Source: Oscarella lobularis (Eukaryota; Porifera; Homoscleromorpha; Homosclerophorida; Oscarellidae). From it: a stretch of DNA of 64,000 bases. Below the pieces are notes generated by a model. That model did no database searches. It was not told the origin of the DNA and saw only the letters and a program-made list of their open reading frames with translations. Numbering within the stretch: the first letter of the stretch is position 1; each line of letters starts with the position of its first letter. A program made the translations under genes and the position numbers. Where the stretch lies: NCBI RefSeq assembly GCF_947507565.1, contig NC_089189.1, forward strand, positions 620,001 through 684,000, in the 5' to 3' direction. Shown in pieces: positions 15,290 through 31,314 of this stretch.

Positions 15290-15950
15290 ATGACGAAGTT
15301 GCTACGGACTCTCGTCTTTCTCTGCTTCCTCGTCTCTCAGCTAGCCGTCGCTTTGAAGTGCACTCCGTTCTACCAGAGACCGCAATTAGTCTCGATCCGA
15401 TCCGAACGACGAAACGGCGGGGTGAAGTGGCTCGATATAACGAGGAACGGCGCTCTCGTCTACCAGGGTCGTGTGCGCAAAAAATTCAAATCGTGCCAAG
15501 ACATCGACGGCGAACATTTCGACTCTCAGCGCTTCTTTCTAAAGAAAAGAAATTTCTGTCTTGGAGTCGATTCCCGGGGGATACTTGAAGTCTACAAAGT
15601 AAGATCTTTTCATCGTCTATTCGCTACTAACTACCATCGCCTATCAGGCAAACGGCTCCTGCAGCAGAACGAAATTCTGGAATCTCAAAAACGTTCACGA
15701 CGGCAACGAAACTCTTCTCGTCTCCTACGACGTGTCGACCCAACAATGCTGGCTTCCTGGTCTCCCAAATCGTCCTCTGAGGGGCTATAACGTAACTAGG
15801 CACTACTCGCCACTCGATCATAAGTTTGACATAGATGCCATATACCGACATCGGCGTGATTGCAACGTCAGAAGCGACAGGGAGAAAAAAACCTTGAGGC
15901 CAAGACTTTACTTAGCGGTAGAGCAGAGGAGAAGGAAGTCTGTTAAATAA
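15290..15950 (+). CDS. FGF-like secreted beta-trefoil protein 2
   Basis: Exons 15290-15598 and 15648-15950 (49-nt intron, phase 0) give 203 residues. Start MTKLLRTLVFLCFLVSQLAVA is a signal peptide; an earlier in-frame ATG at 15266 would only extend it. Trefoil-like turns: KWLDITRNGALVYQG, FFLKKRNFCLGVDSRGILEV, CSRTKFWNLKNVHDGNETLL, CWLPGLPNRPLRGYNV. The last resembles the FGF heparin/receptor loop (W..GL...G...KG..V). The tail LRPRLYLAVEQRRRKSVK is basic. The polyadenylation signal AATAAA (15946-15951) overlaps the TAA stop. It is a tandem paralog of genes 1 and 3. An FGF-like ligand is the best reading; a structure prediction would decide. Confidence 0.77.
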
Positions 15951-15951
15951 A
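15946..15951 (+). terminator. Polyadenylation signal overlapping the stop codon of FGF-like gene 2
   Basis: AATAAA spans the TAA stop (15948-15950). If used, the 3' UTR would be only about 20 nt. A later signal was not obvious. Confidence 0.45.
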
Positions 15952-16482
15952 GCCACGGGCAATCTTTATTAATATGCAATCATGCGGCCTGGAGCCAATC
16001 GAACGACGTCCATGCAAATGCTTGCTGTGGCAAATAGTTGCATCCAAGGAAGTGGTTGCCTACGAGGCCGTTTCCAAGTGCTGGTCCATCATCCGGCGTT
16101 ACGTTACACCTGCGTTCTCTCGAGAACGTGCACGTTCGCGGGAAAAATGACGAAAATCAAGGGCAAGTTGAACTAGATGCTCTACACCCTAAGTGTCGTC
16201 TCAACGTTATATACACGAGCCTGCAAATTTTCCGGCCAAAGGTCATCGGTACTGTCGCAAACACACCGAAGCACTTCCAGGGCGCGCAATTCCGCTCACC
16301 CTTACACTTACCTCTATTCCGAGCGAGTGCTCACCTGCATGACAGCAAGGAACGTCCTACTGGCAACGCCAACTTTCTAATAGAATCTTCCACTTCGGGG
16401 GTATAATGCAATTCACTCCTCAAGCCTATAAGCGAGACTACACTAGGTGGCCATGGGTCATTTAAAATCGAACTAAACTGTC
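15952..16482. other. Intergenic between FGF-like genes 2 and 3
   Basis: About 530 bp without a supported gene. A weak TATA-like CTATAAG at 16426-16432 lies about 50 bp before the next ATG. Confidence 0.45.
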
Positions 16483-17185
16483 ATGAAGACTCGCCTGGTT
16501 TTGTCTGTTCTGCTCTGCTTTGACCTCCTCCAGATAACGTACACCATGACGTGCACGCCTTTCCATCAGCAAACGCACGTCATTTCGATCAGGTCCCAAC
16601 GAGTCGACGGCGGTCGAAAGTGGCTCGACGTAACTAAAAGCGGTGCGCTTCGCTACGGAGGTCGCCTTCGTCGCAATTTCGAATCGTGCCAAGACGTCGA
16701 CGGCGTCGACTTTGATTCCCAGCGTTTTTTTCTAAAAAACGGAGACTTTTGCCTCGGAGTCGACATGAATGGACTTCTCGAAGCCTATAAAGTAATTTCC
16801 TTCCTCCACTGATTGAGCCTATGCTTAGAAAAGCTCGTCGCATTTTTAGGAAAGAAGCTCTTGTAACAGAACGAAATTCTGGAACGTTAGGAATGTCAAC
16901 GGACGCAACGAAACGTTGCTAGTCTCGTACGACGTGACAACGAAACGATGTTGGCTCCCCGGCTTGCCGAATCGTCGTCTAAAAGGCTTCGACGTAACGA
17001 AGCACTGCTCTTCGGTCAGTCACACGGTGGACATAGACGCTATACGGTCGCTGAGGGCGAAGACTCGACGAGAAAGCGGCTGCATCGTTTCGACCAAAAG
17101 ACATAGGTCGAATATGAGATCGAGGCTCTACGTGGCGGTAGAGCCGACGAGAAGGAAGCGTGCATTTCGTTCTTCATCGAATTGA
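16483..17185 (+). CDS. FGF-like secreted beta-trefoil protein 3
   Basis: Exons 16483-16791 and 16850-17185 (58-nt intron, phase 0) give 214 residues. Signal peptide MKTRLVLSVLLCFDLLQITYT. Trefoil-like segments match gene 2 closely: KWLDVTKSGALRYGG, FFLKNGDFCLGVDMNGLLEA, CNRTKFWNVRNVNGRNETLL, CWLPGLPNRRLKGFDV, and the terminal SRLYVAVEPTRRKR. The intron sits directly after the GLLEAYK turn as in its paralogs. AATAAA at 17191-17196 follows the stop. Only 188 bp separate its stop from the ATG of the next gene, a membrane pseudokinase on the same strand. Confidence 0.77.
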
Positions 17186-17190
17186 TACTA

Positions 17191-17196
17191 AATAAA
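17191..17196 (+). terminator. Polyadenylation signal of FGF-like gene 3
   Basis: AATAAA begins six bases after the stop codon, implying a very short 3' UTR. Confidence 0.5.
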
Positions 17197-17323
17197 TTAA
17201 TAATTAACTCTAGTAATCCCCTTTGTGATGGCCCATTCACTTCCAGAGCGGCTTAGATAGATAGGGAAGGGGGAAATCCCTAATGATCATTCACGTCAGC
17301 GAAAGGAGGCGGTATCGCGGGCG

Positions 17324-17332
17324 TATAAAAAG
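17324..17332 (+). promoter_or_regulatory. TATA box of the membrane pseudokinase gene
   Basis: TATAAAAAG lies 49 bp before the ATG at 17373. This close promoter argues that the gene really starts there and has no upstream ectodomain exons. Confidence 0.75.
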
Positions 17333-17372
17333 TCGACCCTAACCGAATCATCATACATTCATAAAGAAAACG

Positions 17373-18946
17373 ATGGATTTCTCCTCGCCGCCGCCGCCGC
17401 CAACTTCGATCGCTTCCGCGACTTTTTCTACAATTCATACCGTCACCGTCGCTTCCTTTCTTATGACGCTGTTCCTTCTACTGATCGTCGTCGTCGTCGT
17501 CGTCACACGTCGTCGCTTCCTGCGAAGAGGAAACGACGACGACGCCGACGCCGGTATACCGCCGCTTCGGATCACGCCCAACAACGAAGCGATCATCGCC
17601 GACGAATTTCCGTCGTTCGCCTCCTCATTCGACAGCACATGGATGTGGCCGCGAAAAAACATTCAAATCGGTCGTCGACTCGGCGAGGGAATGTTCGGCA
17701 CGGTCGCCGAAGCGACGGCAATCGATCCCAAAACGCATAAACGGGGCAAAGTCGCCGTAAAAATAGCTCGCGGTAGGTAGGGCCGGGAAGGGATCGAAAA
17801 TCGGGGGAGTTTCCGCGGTAGGAAGCGTACGTGCATTGGGGGCAATCTGTTTAGACGAGCGCCAACTCGACGGGCTCGTCGTCGAAGCCGACAACATGCG
17901 AAAGTCGGGAAGCAATGTCAATGTTCTTAGACTGTACGGACTCAGCTCCAGAGACGGTACGGAACATATGTTTAATTAATAGGGCCATCTGACCCTCCTA
18001 CTGCTGCTAGGGTGCTTGTGGTTAGTCATGGAACTCTCTCCCTACGGAGATCTGCATATGAATTTGAATGCCGTACGATTGCTTCCGAATCGAAACGAGC
18101 TCACGAGCGAAGAGAGGCGAAACTACGCACTTCAAATCGCTCGAGGCATGAATCATCTCGTTTCGAAAAACGTACGTAAGACGAGACGAGATAATCGCGC
18201 GGAGTAAAAGCAGTTTTTTTATGGACCATCTGTTTGTTGTCGCGCGGCGCGAGGTCTAAAGTGGGGCACGATCGACTGTAAGCGCGCGCTTTTTTCTAGT
18301 TGCTGCATCGAAATTTGGCTGCAAAGCACGTGCTCGTTTTCGCGAATAACGTGGTGAAAGTCAGCGGATTTGGGCTCGAGAAGGAGCCCTGTTTTCAGGA
18401 AATCCGCAGCGCCAGCGACACCAAACACGTGCCGGTGAGCGCTCACATCCAACAGTCAATATATGTCACCAGCGAGTCGCGACATGCTCCAATAGGAATT
18501 CGTTTCTACCAAGTGGGTGGCCCCAGAAGTTCTAAGTCATAAATACTACACTGAATTCAGCGACGTGTACGAACGACTATTTTAAAAAAAAAACGAGTCT
18601 ACTACAGTTGTTTCTCAGGTGGTCTTACGGTATCGTTCTTTGGGAGATTTGGACTCTCGGTGAGAGATGCATTAGTAGTGGTTTAATTAATTACCGCATT
18701 CCTCAGGGAAAACGCCCTACGCGGACATTCCCATCGAGGAACTCTACGAAAAACTTTTCTATCACGCCTATCGATTGGCCTGTCCTGACGACTGCCCTCC
18801 GAACACGTATAATACAGCACTCTATGCGGGGAGAAAACTTTCCCAGCACTTCTTTTTCTAGATACGCGACGATGCTGAAGTGCTGGAATAGGGACCCACA
18901 AAGGCGGCCAACGTTTTCGACGATTATAAGCGAACTTGAAAAATGA
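17373..18946 (+). CDS. Short-ectodomain membrane pseudokinase (RTK-derived) 1
   Basis: Eight exons (17373-17772, 17855-17956, 18011-18171, 18300-18434, 18496-18566, 18619-18659, 18707-18806, 18862-18946) give 364 residues. About 27 residues (proline-rich start, then ASATFSTIHTVTVAS) precede a membrane span (FLMTLFLLLIVVVVVV) and a basic stop-transfer, so there is no Ig domain. The kinase keeps GEGMFGTV and the VAVKIAR lysine but has HRN for HRD (LLHRNLAAKH) and GFG for DFG (SGFGLEK). Both the catalytic and the metal-binding Asp are gone. The C-lobe is normal (WVAPEVL, SDVWSYGIVLWEIWTLG, CWNRDP.RRPTF). The same changes occur in the convergent paralog at 19.5 kb, which argues for a retained non-catalytic role such as a decoy or dimer partner for the active receptors. 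It may still bind ATP. Confidence 0.87.
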
Positions 18947-19453
18947 ATGCATATCTTAGAGACATTTGTGTAAATTTAGAGTGTACGAGTTGCAATACGT
19001 TTCGCACACAACGATCTATAGCCTTTTAACCGGCGCAGGCTCATATCTCTTCGAGTCGAATTTGACGTCATCGGATGTCTGTTTCGACTCCGATACGTCG
19101 TTAGATTCGACGTTGACTGCTAGTTTGGCTCGTGAAATTTAGACCTGCTAGCTAAGGGATTGCTCTTCTAGTGGAACGCGCTTTGCTCTCGCTTTCACGC
19201 CTCGTACTTCGACGCGCTTTGCCGTAGGGGCTGGTTCTTCCCCTTTCGACGTGCGCGGATGCATCGCTCGCGCGTGGGAAACACTGGCAGTGCGAAAACG
19301 TACACAGTACCTGCCTGGAAGCAGTAGAAACGAGGAAAGACGGACGTGGGCGACGTGGTTTTCCCTCAGACGTGCGCTAATCGTATCCGGGTAGAATTCA
19401 CGTTACAGAAAACCAGGAAAACATACAAAATGATAAAAATTTTCTCGTTCCTT
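18947..19453. other. Intergenic between convergent pseudokinase genes
   Basis: About 500 bp separating the two stops. No coding feature seen. Confidence 0.5.
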
Positions 19454-20922
19454 TCAAGCACTTGTTTCAAGTTTGTCGATGATTTTTGAAAAAGTCGGTC
19501 GCTGCGAGGGGTCACTGTTCCAGCACTTTTCCATCAAAGAACGCCTTCAGTGAAAAATTATTACAAAAACAGTGCTAGCCTAAAAGACACTCTTACAGGT
19601 TGGGAAGACAATCTTCAGGACAACGCAAGCGATAGTTGTTGTATGCCAGCTGGTCGTAGAGATCTTCGACAGCTATGTCAGCATAAGGAGTCTTCCCTAA
19701 TAAATATGTAAACGTTTATGTAAAAGCTGAACAACCTTTTGCATAATACCGAGAGTAGAAATTTCCCAGACGACAACGCCATATGACCATCTACCAGAGA
19801 AAACTATTTATAGCCGCGGAGTGAAGCCTTCGACTTACACATCGCTATATTCCGTGTATGATTTATCGGTCAAAACTTCCAGTGCCGCCCAACGGGAGGA
19901 AACGAAGTCCTATTTGAGTGATCGTATTATCTAAATACGGTTGTGGTAAGCAGGCACATACGTTGTCAGACGGGCTGGATATGACGCTGCCAATTTCCTG
20001 GAAGTGAGAGTCTTTATTCAGACCAAAGCCTGACACTTTCAGGACGTTTCCGGCAAAGACGAGGACATGTTTAGCTGCCAAGTTTCGATGCAATAACTAA
20101 ACCGCAAACATCCAAATTCAAGAGAGTATCGCACATGCATGCACGTACTCCTTTTGATACGAGGTGATTCATCCCTCGAGCAACTTGAAGAGAATAATCT
20201 AACTTCTGCTTGTCAGTCAACTCGTCTCGACTCGGTAGCAGTCGAGCCGCCACCAAATTCATTCGCAAGTCGCCTAATTGTGACAGTTCCATCACCAAGG
20301 AAAAGGATCCTAATCAAAGGAAGTCTTTGAAAGCAGCTTATCTATATATAAAAACTTCCTTTACCGTTGATGAAAGAAACTCCAAGCATCCTGAGGACGT
20401 TGGGATGGTTTCCGGCCTGCCGCATGTTGTCCGCTTCCAAGGAGAGCTCGTCCACGTTGCGACTCGTGTCGCACGTTTCTACATGCACAACGTTCAAATT
20501 TCGTTACGATCGACTTCGCCGCACTTCGTTCATATATATGAGGCATGGGCTGACGTACCTCTCAGTCTAGCTATTTTCACGGCGACTTCGATCGATTTCT
20601 TTGTTTTGGGGTCATTCGCTGTTGCTCTGACGACCGTGCCAAACATCCCTTCGCCAAGGCGGCGAATAATTTCGATACTTTTTCCCGGCCATTCCCACTC
20701 GCTACCGAATGACGCCCGCACCGGAAATGCCTCCTTGATGATGGCATCGCTGTTCGTTCTGATGCGGAGCGGTGGCACGCCAGTCTCGCCAGCGGATTCG
20801 TCGGTGATGTAGTAGTGACGCTTAGAGCAGAAACGACGCGTTACAAGGAGGAGGACGATGAGAAAGATCGCAACGAAGAAAGAAATTGCGGCAATGAGGA
20901 TCGCTATATACGAGACAGGCAT
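19454..20922 (-). CDS. Short-ectodomain membrane pseudokinase (RTK-derived) 2
   Basis: Eight exons (20559-20922, 20365-20478, 20149-20309, 19962-20096, 19839-19909, 19750-19790, 19597-19696, 19454-19544) give 358 residues. The ATG at 20922 is followed almost at once by a membrane span (AILIAAISFFVAIFLIVLLL), so it has essentially no ectodomain. GEGMFGTV and VAVKIAR are kept; HRD is HRN (LLHRNLAAKH) and DFG is GFG (SGFGLNK), and the usual WTAPE is WAALE. Exon sizes 161, 135, 71, 41 and 100 are identical to those of the paralog at 17.4 kb, so this is an inverted duplication. A missed upstream exon cannot be excluded because no clear TATA box precedes 20922. Confidence 0.85.
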
Positions 20923-21581
20923 GCTGACGTCTTCAACTGTGTGGCGACTGAGCCCTCAGTAGACGAAGGTTGACGGCAGACTGAGCTGGGTGGAAGTGGC
21001 TTCGACGGTTTTCTCCTCTTCCTTATGTTGACACAGGCACCGGCACTGTCCGTGTACCGCCCCCATTGATGACGTCAATTGGATGACGAAAGGGAACCAC
21101 GCAGGGTAGCAAATATTCATTTAGCTCTAATAAGCATGTACGATCGTTTCCCTACCGCAATGGCTGCTTCAAAACAAATCTCTGCTGAGCAGAGCTAACC
21201 CATGCGACGGAAAGACTATATGCCGTACAGTCGTACCGTTGTGCGTAATAGGCGTCAGTGCCGCGTCACTGTACGTAATTACCTAGTTGCATTGAAACTA
21301 AGTTAAAGCGGTCACTGTGCAGGTTGCTGTCACAAGGCCACCATTCGATCGGAGAACCGATCGAACGGTACACAAATCGAAGAACAAAGGCATTGTTGAC
21401 ACTTCAAGTTCTCTTAGTCTAGATATGGGTTTTGAACGGAAAACAGTGCTGAGTCTGTTATGCACATTAGAAGAAAATCTGTTTGATTTCATATAAAATA
21501 TAGCCGTGAAAAAGAACATTTTGGTGATAAAAACAGAGACTTAATTACATAAAAAAGAGAGACCTGGTCTATTTTTCAGTT
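20923..21581. other. Intergenic, 660 bp
   Basis: Upstream of pseudokinase 2 and downstream of the next secreted gene (both minus). No supported gene seen. Confidence 0.45.
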
Positions 21582-22247
21582 TTAATTAAGTTGCATAAAA
21601 ATTGTAAATTTGTAAGGAGATAAAAAGCCCTCGTTAATAAACGAGTCAGAGCAATTCTGATTCTTGGCATCGTGTACTGCCGTTCGCAAGTCTTCGCAGC
21701 TCACGCCGGTAGGGAGAAGAAGTGGAGCAGTGTTATTTATCATTTCAAGCAAGTAGCTCTCTCCATTGCCAGCCTCTCCACAAAGAATGTTATCTTTGCG
21801 GGTGATGCTAGTTTGCGACTCGGAGTTGGAGCCTGAGTAAATATTGACGAATTTTGTCATATTTTGTGTTATCTAAAAGAACGTCACGGTATTGACTATT
21901 CGAAAGCATTGGCAGTGGTAGAACATAGAATTACCTCGAGGTAGCCGGCATCATTCATTCCGAGATACTGGTACCCTTGCAGACTTTGCTCCATCACCAC
22001 TCTCAACTTAACCTTGTTGTCTTCGGAAGTGAATTCTCCCTCCAGGTTACTGTTTAGAAAGTCGACACTAGTATTGATCACTTTCTGTAAAACGCGTCAG
22101 TGAAAACGAGACCAAAAAGCGTGCGTGCAATCTTACAACTGACTGCCATCTCTCTGCTCTTTTAGTTCGAGAAACAGGGGCAAGTTGAACCAACGTCACC
22201 AAGCATAGGAGATGAAGAACAATTTTCAAAGTAACTTGGAGTGCCAT
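21582..22247 (-). CDS. Secreted protein, possible divergent FGF-like trefoil
   Basis: Exons 22137-22247, 21935-22084 and 21582-21872 give 183 residues, all introns phase 0. Signal peptide MALQVTLKIVLHLLCLVTLV, then SRTKRAER, a possible furin-type site. Exon 2 ends LRVVMEQ...YQYLGMNDAGYLE, which resembles the FGF turn YLAM...G.LY and the GILEVYK turn of the three FGF-like genes. The intron falls straight after it in the same phase, as in those genes. Exon 3 (KFVNIYSGSNS, SYLLEMINN, VSCEDLRTAV) is less convincing. A TATA box lies at 22337-22345. A ligand role is plausible from structure and context but weaker than for the trio at 13-17 kb. Confidence 0.65.
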
Positions 22248-22336
22248 TGGTAGCAGGAGAGCAAGTGTACTGTTGTTATATTTGCTATAATAGTTGTGGT
22301 GACAACTGAAACTGATTCATTCCTCCCAAAGTCAAA

Positions 22337-22345
22337 CTTTATATA
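22337..22345 (-). promoter_or_regulatory. TATA box of the secreted gene at 21582-22247
   Basis: On the minus strand this reads TATATAAAG, about 90 bp upstream of the ATG. Confidence 0.65.
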
Positions 22346-22971
22346 CTGTGCGAAGGTTGAGGGATAGGAAGCTAGGGAAAATTCGACGCTATAGTGGGTG
22401 GGATAATGGTCTCCCCCGACCCCTGAAATTAGCGCAGGAAATCACCTCATAGCTCCAGGAAATGCACAAATTCCCTTCCCTAGCTTCCCAGTTCACGAGC
22501 CGTTCCTGCAGACGGTCGGTCCCCGGCAATCAGTGCCGGAATTTGAATGTGGCATCTCTCTCGTCGTGCGTAAAAAGACGTCATGCAATCACGTGACATT
22601 AGTTTCCTTTGCGTGGTACTGTTCGAAGAAGCTCCCAGCGGTGACGAGTAGTCAGATCCTAGGCAATGCTAAGCCAAGCCAAAGGACTTCAATACGTCTA
22701 CGTAACAGGATTTTTACAAAGTAAGACAGCCCGCGATCGAGCGCGGCCCCTGACCTCAGAGAGACTGAGCCAACTAACTCACTGATGCCGTCATTGTAAT
22801 TGCGCGAAGTTAGTAGCCCACATAGGCGCCTTGCAGTCGACAGTCGATTTTCATAACTCTTGTTCTCGCTCGATCCTTCGTTGACCCCGCGAGGACGTCC
22901 CGCGCAGTCGTTTAGCATAAAGGGTGGAACCTGCGGTTGCGGTTATCTGAAAGATGCTTATTCATTAGCGG
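22346..22971. other. Divergent intergenic region before a receptor kinase
   Basis: It lies between the secreted gene (-) and the receptor kinase (+). It may hold the unrecognised 5' coding exon of the latter, since no in-frame ATG opens its first visible exon. No other feature seen. Confidence 0.45.
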
Positions 22972-25588
<2,617 letters not shown>

Positions 25589-26045
25589 CCTGGTTTAGTT
25601 GGTGGCATTCAGCTTTATGTGGTATAGAATCTCTTAGCGCATTTTTTGCAGGTTTCCGTGGTAGGAATTCTTTCAGCAGTTCATTTTTTTCTGTTGGTTG
25701 TACCGTGGTTTTCTTGTATTCAAATAATCGCACTACTTTCGACAAGTGTCCTTTCGAGTTTCTATAGGATGCGAGGCGGGGCCATGGGTCGGAGGGCCGT
25801 GTCTCCTCGCAAGGCTGTCGCGTCTCGCAGCGCGTAACGAAAGCAGATCGCGCGATTGGGGCGAGAGGAAGCCAAGGGGGGGCCAACTGCCGGATCAGTC
25901 GCTTACCGTCCATTCCAGACTATTGCACGACAATTCGTCGCTGCGAAGCGAGCCAACGTCCCGATGTAAAGCCGCGTGGAGCTCTCATAACGCCTCCATG
26001 ATCGCTGAGGAATTTAGATGCGCGCTAAGTGTAAAATACAGTCTA
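25589..26045. other. Intergenic, convergent 3' ends
   Basis: Between the receptor kinase (+) and DBR1 (-). A minus-strand open frame of 136 codons at 25503-25913 overlaps the kinase's last exon and shows no domain. No supported gene. Confidence 0.45.
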
Positions 26046-28295
26046 CTACGCAGAACCTGTTTCTTCATGCTCTCTGTCATTTTTTGGTTGCTTTAGAGGA
26101 GGCTCTTCCTCTTCCTCTTCCAAGTCCAGATCGATTTCGTCGGGATTCGGAGCTTCGAGTCCTTTCGGTGCAGCTTCCCCTTCGAACGAAACCGCTTCAG
26201 TACTCTGCTTATAGAAATTTTCTATTCCAATCTTTCGGCAGAGTTCTAACGTCTGCGGGTTTTCGGCAAGACTCGCTAAACTGAAGCAGTCAAAAAAATA
26301 TTCGTGGAAAACATTCTAGTCACGTCTCTTACGTGGAGCAGAGTCGACTGCAGCAGATTGATCAAAAACGGGAGCAGTTGCAACGAAATTTTCAGGAACC
26401 TACACAGTAGACATTTTAATTTTTTATGACTCATGTAGCACGAAAAATTAAATTATAAATAAATAAATCTTACCCTGAGATCTTGAAACGCCTCTTCGAT
26501 TTCCTTCAACGAGTCCTCGTTAGCTTGATACCTTTCGACATAGAAATGAAGCTGATTAATTTTAATTTTAAAAAATTACTTATTAAAGTCGTCTGTTCCT
26601 TGCGAAGGCAGAGAGGGCTGCCACCGGTCTGTCGCCAAGAGAGATTGAGTTGCCTTGACAATAGCAAGCCATTCGCTATCGTATCTCAGCTCCTTGGGCT
26701 CGTCACTGTCAGGAAAGCACAAAACCTAGACGCAAATCGCGTGCTTCTTCAAGTACAGTCTCAACGCCTTCTCGTACCTGGAGAAAGTCTTTTCCAGGAA
26801 TGCATTTATCTAGGGCAAGAAATCTCGTTTGGCTATCGGCGTGGTTCACGATAGCCGCAAATTTGACGTGCAAGTGCGCGCAGAACCAATAGGAAGGCTT
26901 TAGACGAGCTAAAATCTCCTCGAGAGGAGCCGCTCCCAAGGAATTACTGCATATCTATAGAAACTCATTTGCTTTATCAATGAATCAATGCATGCTTTGT
27001 TTCGTTACGTCGTCTTGAAAATAGGGCTTTTTTCGTAGGAGTTCATCGACGTTTCCGTGGTGGTAGACGCCTCGTGGCCAATCATGAGATAGAAAGATGT
27101 CAATGGGTTTAGATATCTTAATCACAACGTAAAGATAGTTCGCGAATAACTTGATGGTGACGTCACGGTTTACCAATTTGCATCGAAAAATTTCGAAATC
27201 TCTAATGTGATAAATACTTCTCATTGTCTGGTTGTCGAAAGGAGGAGCCTCGAAAACTCCTACAATGACCCATTTACGTACTCAAAACACGTGGAATTGA
27301 CTCCAATACCTTTGTAGTAGTCGTGGGATTTGTAAATGCCAGACACGCCTCCGATTCTCAGCCCTCCAAAATTGACCAATCCAGCGCGACCGATATAGAA
27401 TATATTTGGAGCCACCCATCCCCCAAGAGGCCTATAAAAGACGATCCAATAAAGGCTATAGTGCAGTGACATTTTTTACATTTCCCAAAGATAGTCGGAC
27501 GCTTCGTGATTGCCCCCAATGAAGATAGTCAAAACGGGAGCTCTTCGTTCGCCAGAATAGTACTATNNNNNNNNNNNNNNNNNNNNNNNNNNNNNNNNNN
27601 NNNNNNNNNNNNNNNNNNNNNNNNNNNNNNNNNNNNNNNNNNNNNNNNNNNNNNNNNNNNNNNNNNNNNNNNNNNNNNNNNNNNNNNNNNNNNNNNNNNN
27701 NNNNNNNNNNNNNNNNNNNNNNNNNNNNNNNNNNNNNNNNNNNNNNNNNNNNNNNNNNNNNNNNNNTTACGGTAGTGAGTGCATGTGTCTATAGTAAGAC
27801 TAGTGAAAAATCGTTGTGAAAGGTTTCGAGCTAGATAGTGACCATGGATCATTCGTACATGAATCCCAGTCGCCAAAAAAATGTGCTGAATTTGAAATAG
27901 GAGAGGGGCTCGTAAGAGTAACGCTTCTTTTGAAGCGAGCGTCATTCGAAGAAGACGAAGTCCACTCTAAAAGTACCGTGCTCTCTCACCTTATGAAAAG
28001 TCTGCATTTGTTTATATTTTGGTGGAACGGACATCGATTCCAAATCTTTTGCGTTTCGTACTGCCTTCGTTTGCCGGTTACGATTCGTTCCGACGCATTT
28101 TTATGCGTTCTGCTTACTTGAAAGTCGCCGCAGCATAGGAGAAGATCGATTTTGATGGCGTGTTTCGATTCGATGAAGGCAATGGTCTCGTAGATCCTGT
28201 CCAATTCGCCGTGGCAACATCCCTCAATTGCAATCTAAATAAGATAAGCGTCGAGGAAGCAAGAAAGCAGCCGTTGGAGAGCTGCTTACGTGCAT
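26046..28295 (-). CDS. DBR1: Lariat debranching enzyme DBR1
   Basis: Metallophosphoesterase that cleaves the 2'-5' bond of excised intron lariats in the nucleus. Twelve exons (28290-28295, 28118-28234, 27990-28064, 27480-27562, 27310-27431, 27174-27259, 27009-27116, 26778-26954, 26580-26725, 26474-26531, 26333-26399, 26046-26275) give 424 residues. The first coding exon is only ATGCAC. Recognised motifs: [100 protein letters not shown]. Metal-ligand His, Asp and Asn residues are therefore present. The C-terminal part has NPQTLELC and the acidic [15 protein letters not shown] typical of the family. The intron 27563-27989 contains an assembly gap that does not touch coding sequence. Length is usual for the shorter DBR1 orthologs. 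Confidence 0.96.
27567..27766. other. Assembly gap (200 N)
   Basis: A run of exactly 200 N inside DBR1 intron 3, a few bases upstream (minus sense) of exon 4. The round size suggests a placeholder, so the true intron length is unknown. Confidence 0.95.
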
Positions 28296-28477
28296 ATCTC
28301 CAGGAGAACGTGAACGTGTATCTCGGACAGTTGATATAAAACTATAGAACCGCACTGCACGTGAGGACATACTACTCACTGTATATTTGACTAAAACAGG
28401 GTGATTACATCCAAAACATCTGTAGGCGTGTGCACCACCAAGACAGCAAACTACGCAGCGCAAAATTTACTTCTCTT

Positions 28478-30888
<2,411 letters not shown>

Positions 30889-31314
30889 CGTACGTACGTA
30901 ATATGGAAGAGTGGTGAAAAGGTCGAGATGCCGTCTCTATTGTATAGTATCGTATTTTGATAGAGGGTTTGCCTGACACCTCGTTGACTCGTCGCGTGCT
31001 ACGAAGTACAATAGGCACCATTCATCCATAGTAAAGAGGAGGAGCTGTTGGGAGAAAAGAGGAGGAAGAAATTCATTAGGGTGGAACGACGGAAGGAATT
31101 AATTAATTACGCGGGGTATAGGGTCATAAGACTAGAAGTTCATCACATATAGAATCTTCCCCCGCTTAATTAGCACGGAAATGAATGAAACACACTTCCA
31201 ACTTTGCCATTAAGCTTTAATTATCGCCAGAGACTCTTGCCCATATATACAGCGAAGAGTTGGCCTTGAGAGTCAGACAAAGATCGAAGTCGCTTCAGAG
31301 TCAGAGAAAAGAAA
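30889..31314. promoter_or_regulatory. Divergent promoter region between a receptor kinase and a ligand-like gene
   Basis: 426 bp separate the ATG of the receptor kinase (30888, minus) and the ATG of a secreted trefoil-like protein (31315, plus). A TATA-like TATATA at 31244-31249 serves the plus gene. An AT-rich TTAATTAATTA lies at about 31098. Shared regulation is inference from the head-to-head layout. Confidence 0.55.
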
